DNA of 16,226 bases. Source: JAVBNO01 sp031551485 (lineage in GTDB: Bacteria; Bacillota; Clostridia; Oscillospirales; Ruminococcaceae). The translations under genes were made by a program, and so were the position numbers. Positions 1-6,736 of the stretch are shown here, piece after piece. Below the pieces are notes generated by a model. The model had not been told where the DNA came from, ran no database searches, and saw only the letters and a program-made list of their open reading frames with translations. Numbering within the stretch: the first letter of the stretch is position 1; each line of letters begins with the position of its first letter. The stretch lies in assembly GCA_031551485.1 (NCBI GenBank), contig JAVBNO010000011.1, forward strand, positions 1-16,226, written 5' to 3'.

Positions 1-794
1 ATAAACCACAGACAAATGGGCAGCAAAATGTCCCAAAATTGGCCGCTGGGATCATTCCAACTGGCGGCCAGATAGCGGGCCATTGCAGTTACCGGTGAAA
101 GGACCAGCGCACGCAGACCTACGTCCCGGCCGTTCCAGCCCAAAAGGTACTGCTCGCACAACAGAGTTACCGTCAAATACAATGCCGACCCTGCAAAAAT
201 AAACTCCAGCCCCAACACAAAGGTGTTAAACGCACTGCCAACCTGTACGGCGACAAAGGTGACAATGGCCATAATGGTAAAGGTGATGGCGCCCCACATT
301 AACGCGTCGCCCAAAATGGCCGCGGGCATAAAGACAAAATTGCGGCTTAGGCCGCGGCCAAAACCGGCCACAAGAATCACGGCGTAGTTAAGAAGCAGCG
401 GAATCATCGCCGTGGCAAAAGCGGCGGCTATATGGGCGCACAGCATGGTGCCCCGGCTGACCGGCAGCGCGTGGTACACATCTACCGCTCTTTTGTTGTG
501 CATATAATTCAGCTGCACCACCGGCAATACCAGCGCCACAATGCAGGCGATCATTGGCACCAGTACAAGAGACACCGGCGCATAAATATTGCTGGGCCCA
601 TTTAAAAGATATGTGGCATTGGTCGCGGCGTCATAGTAGGTGTTGTTCATAAAAATTTGGATGACATATTGCAACGAAAAAAAGATAAAATACACAAGAG
701 CCAGAAAACCCATCAGTGCTCTGTTTTGTTTTAGAAATTGACCGCTCAGGCCATAAAACCGCTTTTTGTCAAAAAAGGATGTTGTTGTAGTCAT
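1..794 (-). CDS. ABC-2 type transporter permease (partial, C-terminus off the window)
   Basis: Membrane subunit of an ABC exporter, partner of the ATPase encoded just upstream. The frame opens at an ATG (794-792) and has no stop down to position 1, giving about 264 visible residues; the C-terminus is missing. The protein starts MTTTTSFFDKKRFYGLSGQF, a short basic cytoplasmic head. Hydrophobic segments follow: one near residues 28-45 (ALMGFLALVYFIFFSL), one near 75-95 (PVSLVLVPMIACIVALVLPV), and several more past the motif YHALPVSRGTMLCAHI. That YHALP(V/I)SR motif is typical of permeases in YtrA-regulated ABC operons of Firmicutes. The gene overlaps the ATPase stop by 26 bases, so the two are probably translationally coupled. 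Substrate cannot be told from the sequence; relatives are linked to cell-wall-antibiotic or peptide stress. The permease call is firm, the substrate unknown. Confidence 0.85.
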   Translation of the reverse strand, partial: MTTTTSFFDKKRFYGLSGQFLKQNRALMGFLALVYFIFFSLQYVIQIFMNNTYYDAATNATYLLNGPSNIYAPVSLVLVPMIACIVALVLPVVQLNYMHNKRAVDVYHALPVSRGTMLCAHIAAAFATAMIPLLLNYAVILVAGFGRGLSRNFVFMPAAILGDALMWGAITFTIMAIVTFVAVQVGSAFNTFVLGLEFIFAGSALYLTVTLLCEQYLLGWNGRDVGLRALVLSPVTAMARYLAASWNDPSGQFWDILLPICLWF

Positions 795-1674
795 AGCCTA
801 CCGCCTCCATTTCTCCAATAAATACCTCTTCCAATGTAAGAGGCAGCGCCTCGGCGAACAGCGGTGCATGGGCATTGAGTTTGAGCAGCGTCTCTTCCAC
901 ACTTCCCCGCACCAACAGGCTGTGCAGGCTGCCCCGCTGCTGGTGCTGCATTACGCTTAGCCCCCATACGGCAAAGGCGGCGGGATCGATTGGCTGGCCG
1001 AAAGCGGCCTGTACTTTGCAAAAGCCCAATTTTAAATTGTCAATTTCCTGCTGAAACAGAATTTTGCCTTTGTGCAAAAGCCCAATCTGGTCGCATAAAT
1101 CCTCCAGCTCCCGCAGATTGTGGCTGGTGACAATCACCGTGACGCCCCGCTCGGCCATTTCGTCGGCCACCAGCTTTTTGGCCATCAGGCGGATGACCGG
1201 ATCGAGCCCGTCAAAAGCTTCGTCCAAAAGCAGATAGCGCGGGGAACAGCACAACGCCAGCAAAAGGGCGGCCTGGCGCCTCATCCCCTTGGAAAAATTG
1301 CCGATTCTCCCCTTGGCGTCAAGGGGAAAGATTTTACACAGCTTGGCGTACTTGTCTTTGTCAAAATGACTGTGGGTAATGGCGAAGAAGGCTGCCATCT
1401 CGTCCATGGTCGTCCGGGGTGGAAAGTATAAATCATCGGATAAAAAGAAAATTTCATCTTTGATGGCGGTGTTTTCGTACACCGGTTGGTCTTCTACCGT
1501 CACTGTGCCGCCGTCGGGATAATACACCCCGGAAATCAGCCGCAAAAATGTGGATGTGCCGGAACCGTTGGGCCCCACAAGGCCATAAATCGAACTGGCG
1601 GCAATTTGGGTATTTAGCGATTCCAACGCTGTTATATCGCCAAATTTTTTGACAAGAGATTCGGCTTTAATCAT
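769..1674 (-). CDS. ABC transporter ATP-binding protein, YtrB-like, with variant Walker A
   Basis: Cytoplasmic nucleotide-binding subunit of an ABC exporter, 301 residues. Seen in order: a Walker A region reading GPNGSGTST near residue 35-43, a signature-like FSKGMRRQ near 128-135, Walker B YLLLDEAFDGLDP near 147-159, and the H-loop TSHNL near 183. The signature form and the SDD in place of the usual Q-loop glutamine are common in this subfamily. The odd point is Walker A: the invariant lysine is Thr (codon ACA at about 1557-1559 on the minus strand), which in most P-loop ATPases abolishes or greatly weakens ATP hydrolysis. The start ATG overlaps the stop of the GntR gene by 4 bases (ATGA) and the 3' end overlaps the permease, so the three form one transcript. 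The C-terminal 90 residues carry no motif I recognise. It could be a live gene with altered catalysis, a point mutation, or a sequencing error. Confidence 0.9.
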   Translation of the reverse strand: MIKAESLVKKFGDITALESLNTQIAASSIYGLVGPNGSGTSTFLRLISGVYYPDGGTVTVEDQPVYENTAIKDEIFFLSDDLYFPPRTTMDEMAAFFAITHSHFDKDKYAKLCKIFPLDAKGRIGNFSKGMRRQAALLLALCCSPRYLLLDEAFDGLDPVIRLMAKKLVADEMAERGVTVIVTSHNLRELEDLCDQIGLLHKGKILFQQEIDNLKLGFCKVQAAFGQPIDPAAFAVWGLSVMQHQQRGSLHSLLVRGSVEETLLKLNAHAPLFAEALPLTLEEVFIGEMEAVGYDYNNILF

Positions 1675-2048
1675 TTTGCGTTCCCTCCTTTGTCGTAGAC
1701 TGCCGTCACCAGCGTGTCGATTTCGGGCCGGGTCGCACCGGCCATTTTGGCCTCTTCCAAAGCCTTTGTCACTGCCTCCAGCCGTTCTTTCAATATTTTT
1801 TGCCCGGCAACGCCTACATTTTGGATAAAGCTGCCTTTGCCGGTCAGGGAATAAATCACGCCCTCCCCTTCCAGCTCCTGATAGGCTTTCTGAATGGTAT
1901 TGGGATTGATGCCCAGCTCTCTGGCCAATGTGCGCACTGTCGGCAATTGCTCATCCGCTTTTAGAATGCCGAGCATAATCTCTTCCAAAATTTTATTTTT
2001 GATTTGCTGGTAAATCGGCATTCCGCTTTGGTAATTCAATGTGATCAA
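1671..2048 (-). CDS. GntR-family transcriptional regulator, YtrA subfamily
   Basis: DNA-binding repressor of 125 residues, short as expected for the YtrA subfamily. It has an N-terminal winged helix-turn-helix (residues about 8-75: IYQQIKNKI, then LPTVRTLARELGINPNTIQKAYQELE and the wing GVIYSLTGKGSFI) and only a small helical C-terminal part, with no room for a FadR/HutC ligand domain. The start is TTG (2048-2046); a GGAGGG lies 6 bases upstream and no ATG is suitably placed. It is first in the operon with the ABC ATPase and permease, which is the usual arrangement for autoregulation of such an exporter. A near-palindrome at the predicted transcription start is the likely operator. The effector is unknown; YtrA-type regulators often respond to cell-wall-active compounds. 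Confidence 0.93.
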   Translation of the reverse strand: MITLNYQSGMPIYQQIKNKILEEIMLGILKADEQLPTVRTLARELGINPNTIQKAYQELEGEGVIYSLTGKGSFIQNVGVAGQKILKERLEAVTKALEEAKMAGATRPEIDTLVTAVYDKGGNAK

Positions 2049-2086
2049 TGCACGCCCTCCTTTCCAGACTGCTTTTTGTCTTAACC

Positions 2087-2105
2087 GTACTAGTTCAATT
2101 AATAC
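2087..2105 (-). promoter_or_regulatory. Probable GntR operator (19-bp near-palindrome)
   Basis: The plus strand reads GTACTAGTTCAATTAATAC. Sixteen of the 18 arm positions are self-complementary around the central base. It lies just downstream of the -10 box of the GntR/ABC operon, over the expected transcription start. GntR-family proteins bind such palindromes as dimers, and the adjacent gene is a GntR regulator, so autorepression is the natural reading. Binding itself is inferred. Confidence 0.65.
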
Positions 2106-2111
2106 AGTTGC

Positions 2112-2140
2112 AGTATATCATGCCTTTTTGGGGTTGTCAA
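2112..2140 (-). promoter_or_regulatory. Sigma-A-type promoter of the GntR-ABC operon
   Basis: On the minus strand TTGACA (2140-2135) and TATACT (2117-2112) are separated by exactly 17 bases. The -35 is a perfect consensus and the -10 has one mismatch. The promoter lies 64 bases upstream of the TTG start of the regulator, with the operator-like palindrome between. Confidence 0.8.
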
Positions 2141-2171
2141 CCAATTTTTTGCATTGTTCAAAGAACATTTA

Positions 2172-2200
2172 TTGACTTTATCCCCGCAAATGTTTTAAAA
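2172..2200 (+). promoter_or_regulatory. Possible promoter for pyk
   Basis: TTGACT at 2172-2177 is followed after 16-17 bases by an AT-rich hexamer (TTTAAA/TTAAAA, 2194-2200). The -35 is good and the -10 weak. It is the best candidate between the divergent GntR and pyk genes. Confidence 0.4.
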
Positions 2201-2261
2201 TTGCAATAGGTGCATTCATCAATGAAAATGAGTTGCCTGGAACGGAGATAGTCACTTTACA

Positions 2262-4013
2262 ATGAGAAAAACAAAAATTGTTTGCACACTTGGTCCTGCC
2301 ACTTCCTCCAAAGAGATGATCCGCCAGCTGATTGAGGCCGGTATGTCAGTGGCGCGGTTTAATTTTTCCCACGGTACCTATGAAGAGCATCTGGCCCGGT
2401 ATGACATTGTGTCGGCGCTGCGGGAGGAAATGGGCCTGTCGGTGGCCACTCTGCTGGACACCAAAGGACCGGAAATCCGCCTTTGCCAATTCGAGGGCGG
2501 CCAGGCCGAATTAAAGGCGGGCGACCATTTTACCCTTACCACCGACGAAACCATCGGCGACCAGAAAATCGCCCAAATTACCTACGCCAAGCTGCCCCAG
2601 GATGTCTACCCCGGTTGCCGTATCTTGCTGGACGACGGGCTGATCGAGCTGGCTGTTACCGCGGTGGATCAGAACAATATTATCTGCACTGTAGTTAACG
2701 GCGGCGTCATCAAGGACAAAAAAGGGGTCAACCTGCCGGGAATTACCCTTTCCATGCCTTATATCAGCGAAAAAGACCGGGCGGATATTCTTTTTGCTGT
2801 TGAGCATGATTTTGATTTTATCGCCGCCTCTTTTGTTCGCAGCGCCGAGGACGTACTGGCTGTGCGGGATATCTTAGAGCGGCACAAGGGCGGCCATATC
2901 CGCATTATCGCCAAAATTGAAAATGCCCAGGGTGTGGCTAATATCGACGAGATTTTGCGGGTTGCCGACGGCCTGATGATTGCCCGGGGCGACATGGGCG
3001 TGGAGATTCCGCTGGAAGATGTGCCGGTGCTGCAAAAACTGCTGATTAAAAAAGTATATAACTGCGGCAAAATGGTCATTACCGCCACCCAAATGCTGGA
3101 GAGTATGATTCAGAACCCTCGTCCCACCCGCGCCGAGGCCACCGACGTGGCCAACGCTATTTATGATGGCACCAGCGCCATTATGCTTTCGGGGGAAACC
3201 GCCGCCGGCGCCCATCCTGTGGAAGCGGTGCGCACCATGGCCATTATCGCCGCACGGGCGGAACGGGATATCAACTATCGCCAGCGCTTCATCAAGCGGG
3301 ACAGCAGCGATCTGCCCGATGTAACCAACGCCATTTCCCACGCCACCTGCACCACTGCCTATGACTTAAATGCCACAGCCATCATTCCCATTTCCAAATC
3401 GGGCAATACTGCCCGAATGGTCAGCAAATACCGTCCCGATATTCCCATCATCGCCTGTACATTTGATCCGGTCTCTTACCGCCAGCTCAGCCTTTCTTGG
3501 GGCGTTTTGCCCTTACTGATAGAAAAAGTGGACAACACGGACACTTTATTCACCAAAGCGGTGGATGCCGCCGTTAAGGCAGGGCTGCTGCAAAGCGGCG
3601 ATCTGGTGGTCATTACGGCAGGCATTCCCTTGGGCATTTCCGGCACCACCAATTTGCTGAAAGTGCACATTGTGGGGGACGTGCTTGTCTCGGGCCGGGG
3701 CACCGGCGCCGGCACTGTTGTCGGAAATCTTTGTGTGGAGACAAATGAAAAATCTACACTTGAAAGTTTTAAACCAGGTGATATACTAGTAACTAAGCAT
3801 ACTGATAATGATATGATGCCGATTCTTAAGCAATGCGCCGGTATTATTACCGAGCAAGACGGGCTGACGTCTCATGCGGCGGTGGTCGGTATGTCATTGG
3901 GTATTCCTGTCATTGTGGGCGCATCCAACGCAACGCTCATTTTGAAATCGGGCACCGCCGTTACGGTGGACAGCTCGAGAGGTATTGTCACGACTTCATC
4001 TTCACGCCCATAA
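2262..4013 (+). CDS. pyk: Pyruvate kinase with C-terminal PEP-utiliser (phosphohistidine) domain
   Basis: Catalyses phosphoenolpyruvate + ADP to pyruvate + ATP, the last step of glycolysis, in the cytoplasm. At 583 residues it is longer than the roughly 470 of plain pyruvate kinase. The catalytic part shows the N-terminal RKTKIVCTLGPA, the ATP/K+ site R32-N34-S36, the active-site strand IAKIENAQG (K218, E220), ARGDMGVEIP, and TATQMLESM. From about residue 477 a PEP-utiliser swivelling domain is fused, with TSHAAVVG near 536-543 (H538). This extension is known in many Bacillus and clostridial pyruvate kinases; the histidine is homologous to that of PPDK and EI, but its role here is unclear. 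The start is the ATG at 2262, with a GGAG 14 bases upstream, slightly far. A short stretch coding residues about 492-523 is AT-rich with unusual codons. The sortase gene follows after 67 bases with no hairpin seen between. Confidence 0.96.
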   Translation: MRKTKIVCTLGPATSSKEMIRQLIEAGMSVARFNFSHGTYEEHLARYDIVSALREEMGLSVATLLDTKGPEIRLCQFEGGQAELKAGDHFTLTTDETIGDQKIAQITYAKLPQDVYPGCRILLDDGLIELAVTAVDQNNIICTVVNGGVIKDKKGVNLPGITLSMPYISEKDRADILFAVEHDFDFIAASFVRSAEDVLAVRDILERHKGGHIRIIAKIENAQGVANIDEILRVADGLMIARGDMGVEIPLEDVPVLQKLLIKKVYNCGKMVITATQMLESMIQNPRPTRAEATDVANAIYDGTSAIMLSGETAAGAHPVEAVRTMAIIAARAERDINYRQRFIKRDSSDLPDVTNAISHATCTTAYDLNATAIIPISKSGNTARMVSKYRPDIPIIACTFDPVSYRQLSLSWGVLPLLIEKVDNTDTLFTKAVDAAVKAGLLQSGDLVVITAGIPLGISGTTNLLKVHIVGDVLVSGRGTGAGTVVGNLCVETNEKSTLESFKPGDILVTKHTDNDMMPILKQCAGIITEQDGLTSHAAVVGMSLGIPVIVGASNATLILKSGTAVTVDSSRGIVTTSSSRP

Positions 4014-4080
4014 CAACATGGCATTTGATGGTAAAACAAAGAATAACTGCAAAATTTTAACCTATGCGAGGTGCAAATTA

Positions 4081-4944
4081 ATGACGAAAATGACACATAT
4101 GCGACTGGTTGCGACCCTTTGCGCCGTTGTTATGATTATGACATTGGCTGCATGCGGCGGTACCAAACCCACTCCGGAAGACGAGCAGCCGGTGGATCCT
4201 TCGCAAATTGTCCAAATGACCTTTGAAAATCCGCTTAAAAATCCCTTTACACCCCCTGAGGTTGGCGAACTGACCACCGGCGCTCCGGCCCCCAAACAGC
4301 TGGAGGAGAGTTTGAAAACACAGGTGGATACCAACGCCGATGCCAAAGGCTGGTTGTATGTCCCCCACAGCGCCATTAATGACGCCGTGCTGCATGCCAC
4401 CGACAACGACTACTACCTGCGCCGGGATAACGCCAAAGCCTACAACTGGTTTGGTTGCTATTTTGCCGATTTCCGCACCAAGTTCGGCACCACCGAGGAA
4501 TTGTCCCGCAACGTTGTCATCTACGGCCACAGTATGGATGACAACCCGGATGGCCTTAAGTTTTCTCAGCTGAAAAAATATTTGGATGTCGAATACGCCA
4601 AAGCCAATCCCTATATCTACTTCACATCCGGCGGCAAGGATTATATGTATAAAGTGTTTGCCGTGTTTTACACCGACGTTCACTTTAACTACATTGAGCC
4701 CAACCCCACCGACAAAGGCTTTTTGAACATTGTCAACGAGGCGAAAAAGCGTTCTCAATATAACTATCCCGACGTGGATGTAGTGGCCGGAGACAAGATC
4801 ATCACGCTGTCAACCTGTACATACATCTATGGAAAGAACAATCAGCGCTATGTCGTCATGGCCCGAATGGTTCGCCCCGGCGAAGCCATTCCCGACACGG
4901 CCAATGTGGTGAAAAACCCCAGCCCCAAAGCGCCCCAGTTCTAA
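4081..4944 (+). CDS. Class B sortase-like transpeptidase with lipoprotein signal
   Basis: Predicted extracytoplasmic cysteine transpeptidase of 287 residues. The catalytic triad of class B sortases is visible: H150 in IYGHSMDD, C246 in ITLSTCTY, and R256 ten residues later in QRYVVMARM. Sortases cut a sorting motif in a surface protein and join it to cell wall or pilin. The start chosen is the ATG at 4081, with GAGGTG 7 bases upstream; an in-frame ATG at 3985 would run inside pyk and add residues that fit no signal peptide. The N-terminus is MTKMTHMRL, a hydrophobic stretch, then LAAC (C25), a good lipobox, so the protein appears to be membrane-held by lipid rather than by the usual transmembrane helix. 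A Pro/Asp/Glu-rich linker follows. No gene with a sorting signal is adjacent. The family call is strong; the substrate is unknown. Confidence 0.9.
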   Translation: MTKMTHMRLVATLCAVVMIMTLAACGGTKPTPEDEQPVDPSQIVQMTFENPLKNPFTPPEVGELTTGAPAPKQLEESLKTQVDTNADAKGWLYVPHSAINDAVLHATDNDYYLRRDNAKAYNWFGCYFADFRTKFGTTEELSRNVVIYGHSMDDNPDGLKFSQLKKYLDVEYAKANPYIYFTSGGKDYMYKVFAVFYTDVHFNYIEPNPTDKGFLNIVNEAKKRSQYNYPDVDVVAGDKIITLSTCTYIYGKNNQRYVVMARMVRPGEAIPDTANVVKNPSPKAPQF

Positions 4945-4959
4945 GTTTTTCAGACATTC

Positions 4960-4986
4960 AAATAGCCCCGCTCCGCGGGGCTATTT
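4960..4986 (+). terminator. Hairpin after the sortase gene
   Basis: AAATAGCCCCG (4960-4970) pairs fully with CGGGGCTATTT (4976-4986) around a 5-base loop. It starts 15 bases after the sortase stop. The stem is strong and has A/T flanks built into it, but the T-run after it is short, so termination may be partial. Confidence 0.7.
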
Positions 4987-5024
4987 ATTTGCCGGCGGGC
5001 CGGTGCCTGCCATCGCATCTTGAA

Positions 5025-5050
5025 GAGAAAGAGAAAGAGAAAGAGGAAGG
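5025..5050 (+). repeat. GAGAAA hexamer repeat next to a ribosome binding site
   Basis: Three perfect GAGAAA units (5025-5042) run into GAGGAAGG (5043-5050), the Shine-Dalgarno of the following gene. The tract is purely purine on the plus strand. Confidence 0.7.
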
Positions 5051-5061
5051 AAAACGACACC

Positions 5062-5460
5062 ATGCCATTTGACAACATTTGGGTTATGCTTTTGCTTATT
5101 CTGCTTGTGCTGATTCCTTTGATTGTGGGAATTGTGCTGTTGTTTTTGGTGCGGGGCCGGCGGATACGCTGCCGGGAAAAAGCCACCGCCACCATCACCA
5201 AAAGGTTGCTGACCGGGGGGTGCGAGCTCCAGTTTCCCCACGGCGACACCATAGTGAAAGTGAAGGCCCGCGTGGATAACCCGTCCAACCGCTATCAAGC
5301 GGGCGATACCCTTTCCATCCGCTATAATCCCCAGAAACTGCGGGAAATTATTGTGATGGGTTACACCGATCGCACCCGGCGAACGGCGGGCATCATTCTG
5401 GTGGTGCTCAGCCTTTTGGAAATTATTTTATTTGCACTGATCAACTATGCGGCGCACTGA
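5062..5460 (+). CDS. Small two-helix membrane protein, DUF3592-like
   Basis: No assigned function. The protein has 132 residues from the ATG at 5062, which follows GGAAGG with 11 bases between. An upstream in-frame TTG at 5020 would add KRKRKRKRK coded by the purine repeat and is less likely. Residues about 6-30 form one strongly hydrophobic helix (IWVMLLLILLVLIPLIVGIV), followed by RGRRIRCRE. A soluble middle of about 65 residues reads as a small beta domain (ATATITKRLL, KVKARVDN, GDTLSIRYNP). A second helix lies near 110-128 (AGIILVVLSLLEIILF). This layout, with the A-x-A-x-I start and the Y-x-x-G-D-x-x-x-I-x-YNP ending, is what DUF3592-type proteins show. It stands alone between two terminators. 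Confidence 0.8.
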   Translation: MPFDNIWVMLLLILLVLIPLIVGIVLLFLVRGRRIRCREKATATITKRLLTGGCELQFPHGDTIVKVKARVDNPSNRYQAGDTLSIRYNPQKLREIIVMGYTDRTRRTAGIILVVLSLLEIILFALINYAAH

Positions 5461-5474
5461 TCAAGCCGACGGAC

Positions 5475-5507
5475 AAAAAAGCCACCCTTGGCGGGTGGCT
5501 TTTTTGT
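5475..5507. terminator. Bidirectional intrinsic terminator
   Basis: An A-run is followed by GCCACCC (5481-5487), a 5-base loop, GGGTGGC (5493-5499) and TTTTTT. The hairpin has a T-run on both strands. It sits between the converging membrane-protein gene (plus) and PTS IIB gene (minus) and can end both transcripts. Confidence 0.92.
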
Positions 5508-5516
5508 ATGGCAGGG

Positions 5517-5831
5517 CTACTTGCCCACTTTCTCTTTTTCTTTATCCAGTTCCAGGGTGGCGACGATGTCGTCGAGCACTTTGTCCATGCCAATGCCAGT
5601 CAGGAAGCACAGACCCATGATGTACGGCGTCTCAATGGTGGAAGGCAACGCCGAGGTAGAGATAATAAGGTCGTATAGATGGGCAAAGGACGGCAGATCT
5701 GCCACACGGCACTGTCCCACATCCACGACATCTTTGCCATAGCCTCTTTGCTCCAGCAAATTGATCAGCTTGTTGCGCACAGCCGTAGACGTGGCGATGC
5801 CTGTACCGCAGGATACCAGTAACTTTTTCAC
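5517..5831 (-). CDS. PTS system EIIB component, galactitol type
   Basis: Cytoplasmic phosphocarrier of the sugar phosphotransferase system, 104 residues. It takes phosphate from EIIA on a cysteine and passes it to sugar bound by EIIC. The start MKKLLVSCGTGIATST carries the phospho-cysteine loop, with C8 in the CGTGIATST motif typical of the GatB/SgcB group. The rest fits the small Rossmann-like IIB fold. The start codon is GTG (5831-5829), with AGGAGG 8 bases upstream. The gene follows the IIA gene after 43 bases and ends at a terminator, so it is last in its transcript. No IIC gene is present on either side. The sugar cannot be named; galactitol-type IIB also serves other polyols and pentoses. 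Confidence 0.88.
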   Translation of the reverse strand: MKKLLVSCGTGIATSTAVRNKLINLLEQRGYGKDVVDVGQCRVADLPSFAHLYDLIISTSALPSTIETPYIMGLCFLTGIGMDKVLDDIVATLELDKEKEKVGK

Positions 5832-5874
5832 AGCATTCTCCTCCTAATGTTAAAAATAATATATCCTTGTACTA

Positions 5875-6360
5875 TTACTCGTTCAAATAGGCTGTCAGCA
5901 TGGCAGCAGCTTCTGCGTTGGTTTTGCAGCCCTTCAAAAGGGTCAGCTTGCCTTCGGTCTGGAACACTTTCATCAGCTTTTGCAAAATGGCCAGCTGGGC
6001 GTGGGGCTCCAAAATGCTGAGCATAAAGATAATTTCGACAGGGATGCGTTTATCCGGCTCACCCATGCCCACAAATTCCACAGGATTTTTCAAAATGCCC
6101 AGGGCAAGGGCGGCTTCGTTCACATGTTCCGGGTCGGTGTGGGGAATGGCAATGCCCATATCCAGCAGTTCGAGGCCGGTGGCATATATTTTTTCGCGGG
6201 CCTTTACGGCGTCGGGATAGCTCTCTTTCACCATACCTTCCCGCAGCATTACAGCGGCTACAGCGTCAATCGCTTCTTCATCGGTAGAGGCGACGATATC
6301 CAGCATCACCAGATTTTCGTCAAAGCACATCTCACCAAGGACTTTTGCATGGTCTTTCAT
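5875..6360 (-). CDS. PTS system EIIA component, fructose/mannitol superfamily (GatA-like)
   Basis: Cytoplasmic PTS phosphocarrier of 161 residues. It accepts phosphate from HPr on a histidine and gives it to EIIB. The family motif GIAIPHTDPEHV is present, with the phosphorylated histidine at H74. Also seen are the helix of the domain near 25-45 (STDEEAIDAVAAVML) and the strand PVEIIFMLSILEPHAQLAILQKL near 106-128. The length is normal for a free-standing EIIA_2 domain. The ATG (6360-6358) has GGAGG 8 bases upstream. It is the first gene of a two-gene unit with the IIB gene. The same domain also occurs in regulatory PTS proteins, and with no IIC nearby a regulatory role is possible. The family assignment is secure, the sugar is not. 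Confidence 0.9.
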   Translation of the reverse strand: MKDHAKVLGEMCFDENLVMLDIVASTDEEAIDAVAAVMLREGMVKESYPDAVKAREKIYATGLELLDMGIAIPHTDPEHVNEAALALGILKNPVEFVGMGEPDKRIPVEIIFMLSILEPHAQLAILQKLMKVFQTEGKLTLLKGCKTNAEAAAMLTAYLNE

Positions 6361-6454
6361 TTATGGTTCCTCCAGGTTAAAATTTTGCGGGCAAGCCGGA
6401 AAGAAGTCATGCTTCCCCGCTTTGCGCAGTCAAACGGATTTCTCCATTTTCACA

Positions 6455-6483
6455 AATGTACCATGTTACCCCGGCATTTACAA
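6455..6483 (-). promoter_or_regulatory. Possible promoter of the PTS IIA-IIB pair
   Basis: On the minus strand TTGTAA (6483-6478) and TACATT (6460-6455) are 17 bases apart, about 95 bases before the IIA start. Each box has two mismatches to consensus, so this is only a candidate. Confidence 0.35.
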
Positions 6484-6622
6484 GGGTTTTTGGTAAAAAT
6501 CTGCATTTTGGAAGATGTGCCAAAAATGGCTGTTGTTTTTATTTAAATGAGCAAAGTATGTGACCGGTTTTGATCATTCGCGGGACAGGCTTTCGTTCCG
6601 ATCGGCAGAATCGACTTTTTGC

Positions 6623-6636
6623 ATGATTAGAATCAT
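6623..6636. promoter_or_regulatory. Perfect inverted repeat upstream of the ferritin promoter
   Basis: ATGATTAGAATCAT consists of perfect 6-base arms around AG. It lies 66 bases upstream of the ferritin -35 box, between the divergent genes. The size and composition fit a dimeric regulator site; which one is not known. Confidence 0.45.
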
Positions 6637-6701
6637 TTTGATATCCTTTGATGCGCTTTTCAGTCTTTTTTTGTCTTTTTGAAAAAAACTTGTCGCATCT
6701 A

Positions 6702-6730
6702 TTGACTTTCTTTATTTATTGATATATTAT
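6702..6730 (+). promoter_or_regulatory. Promoter of the ferritin-peroxiredoxin unit
   Basis: TTGACT (6702-6707) and TATTAT (6725-6730) are spaced by 17 bases, each with one mismatch to the sigma-A consensus. The ferritin ATG is 73 bases after the -10. Confidence 0.72.
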
Positions 6731-6736
6731 TTTAAT

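Noticed and set aside
2511..3715. Minus-strand frames opposite pyk
   Set aside because: Pyruvate kinase motifs fill the plus strand; these frames have no start signals or recognisable domains.
3985..4080. Upstream start for the sortase gene overlapping pyk
   Set aside because: It would bury the lipoprotein signal behind 32 polar residues; the ATG at 4081 has a good ribosome binding site.
4078..4758. 226-codon minus-strand frame opposite the sortase gene
   Set aside because: It has a Val/Gly-rich translation without known motifs, while the sense strand holds a complete sortase triad.
5980..6546. 188-codon plus-strand frame opposite and upstream of the PTS IIA gene
   Set aside because: It is antisense to a certain gene over most of its length, has no ribosome binding site and no family features.
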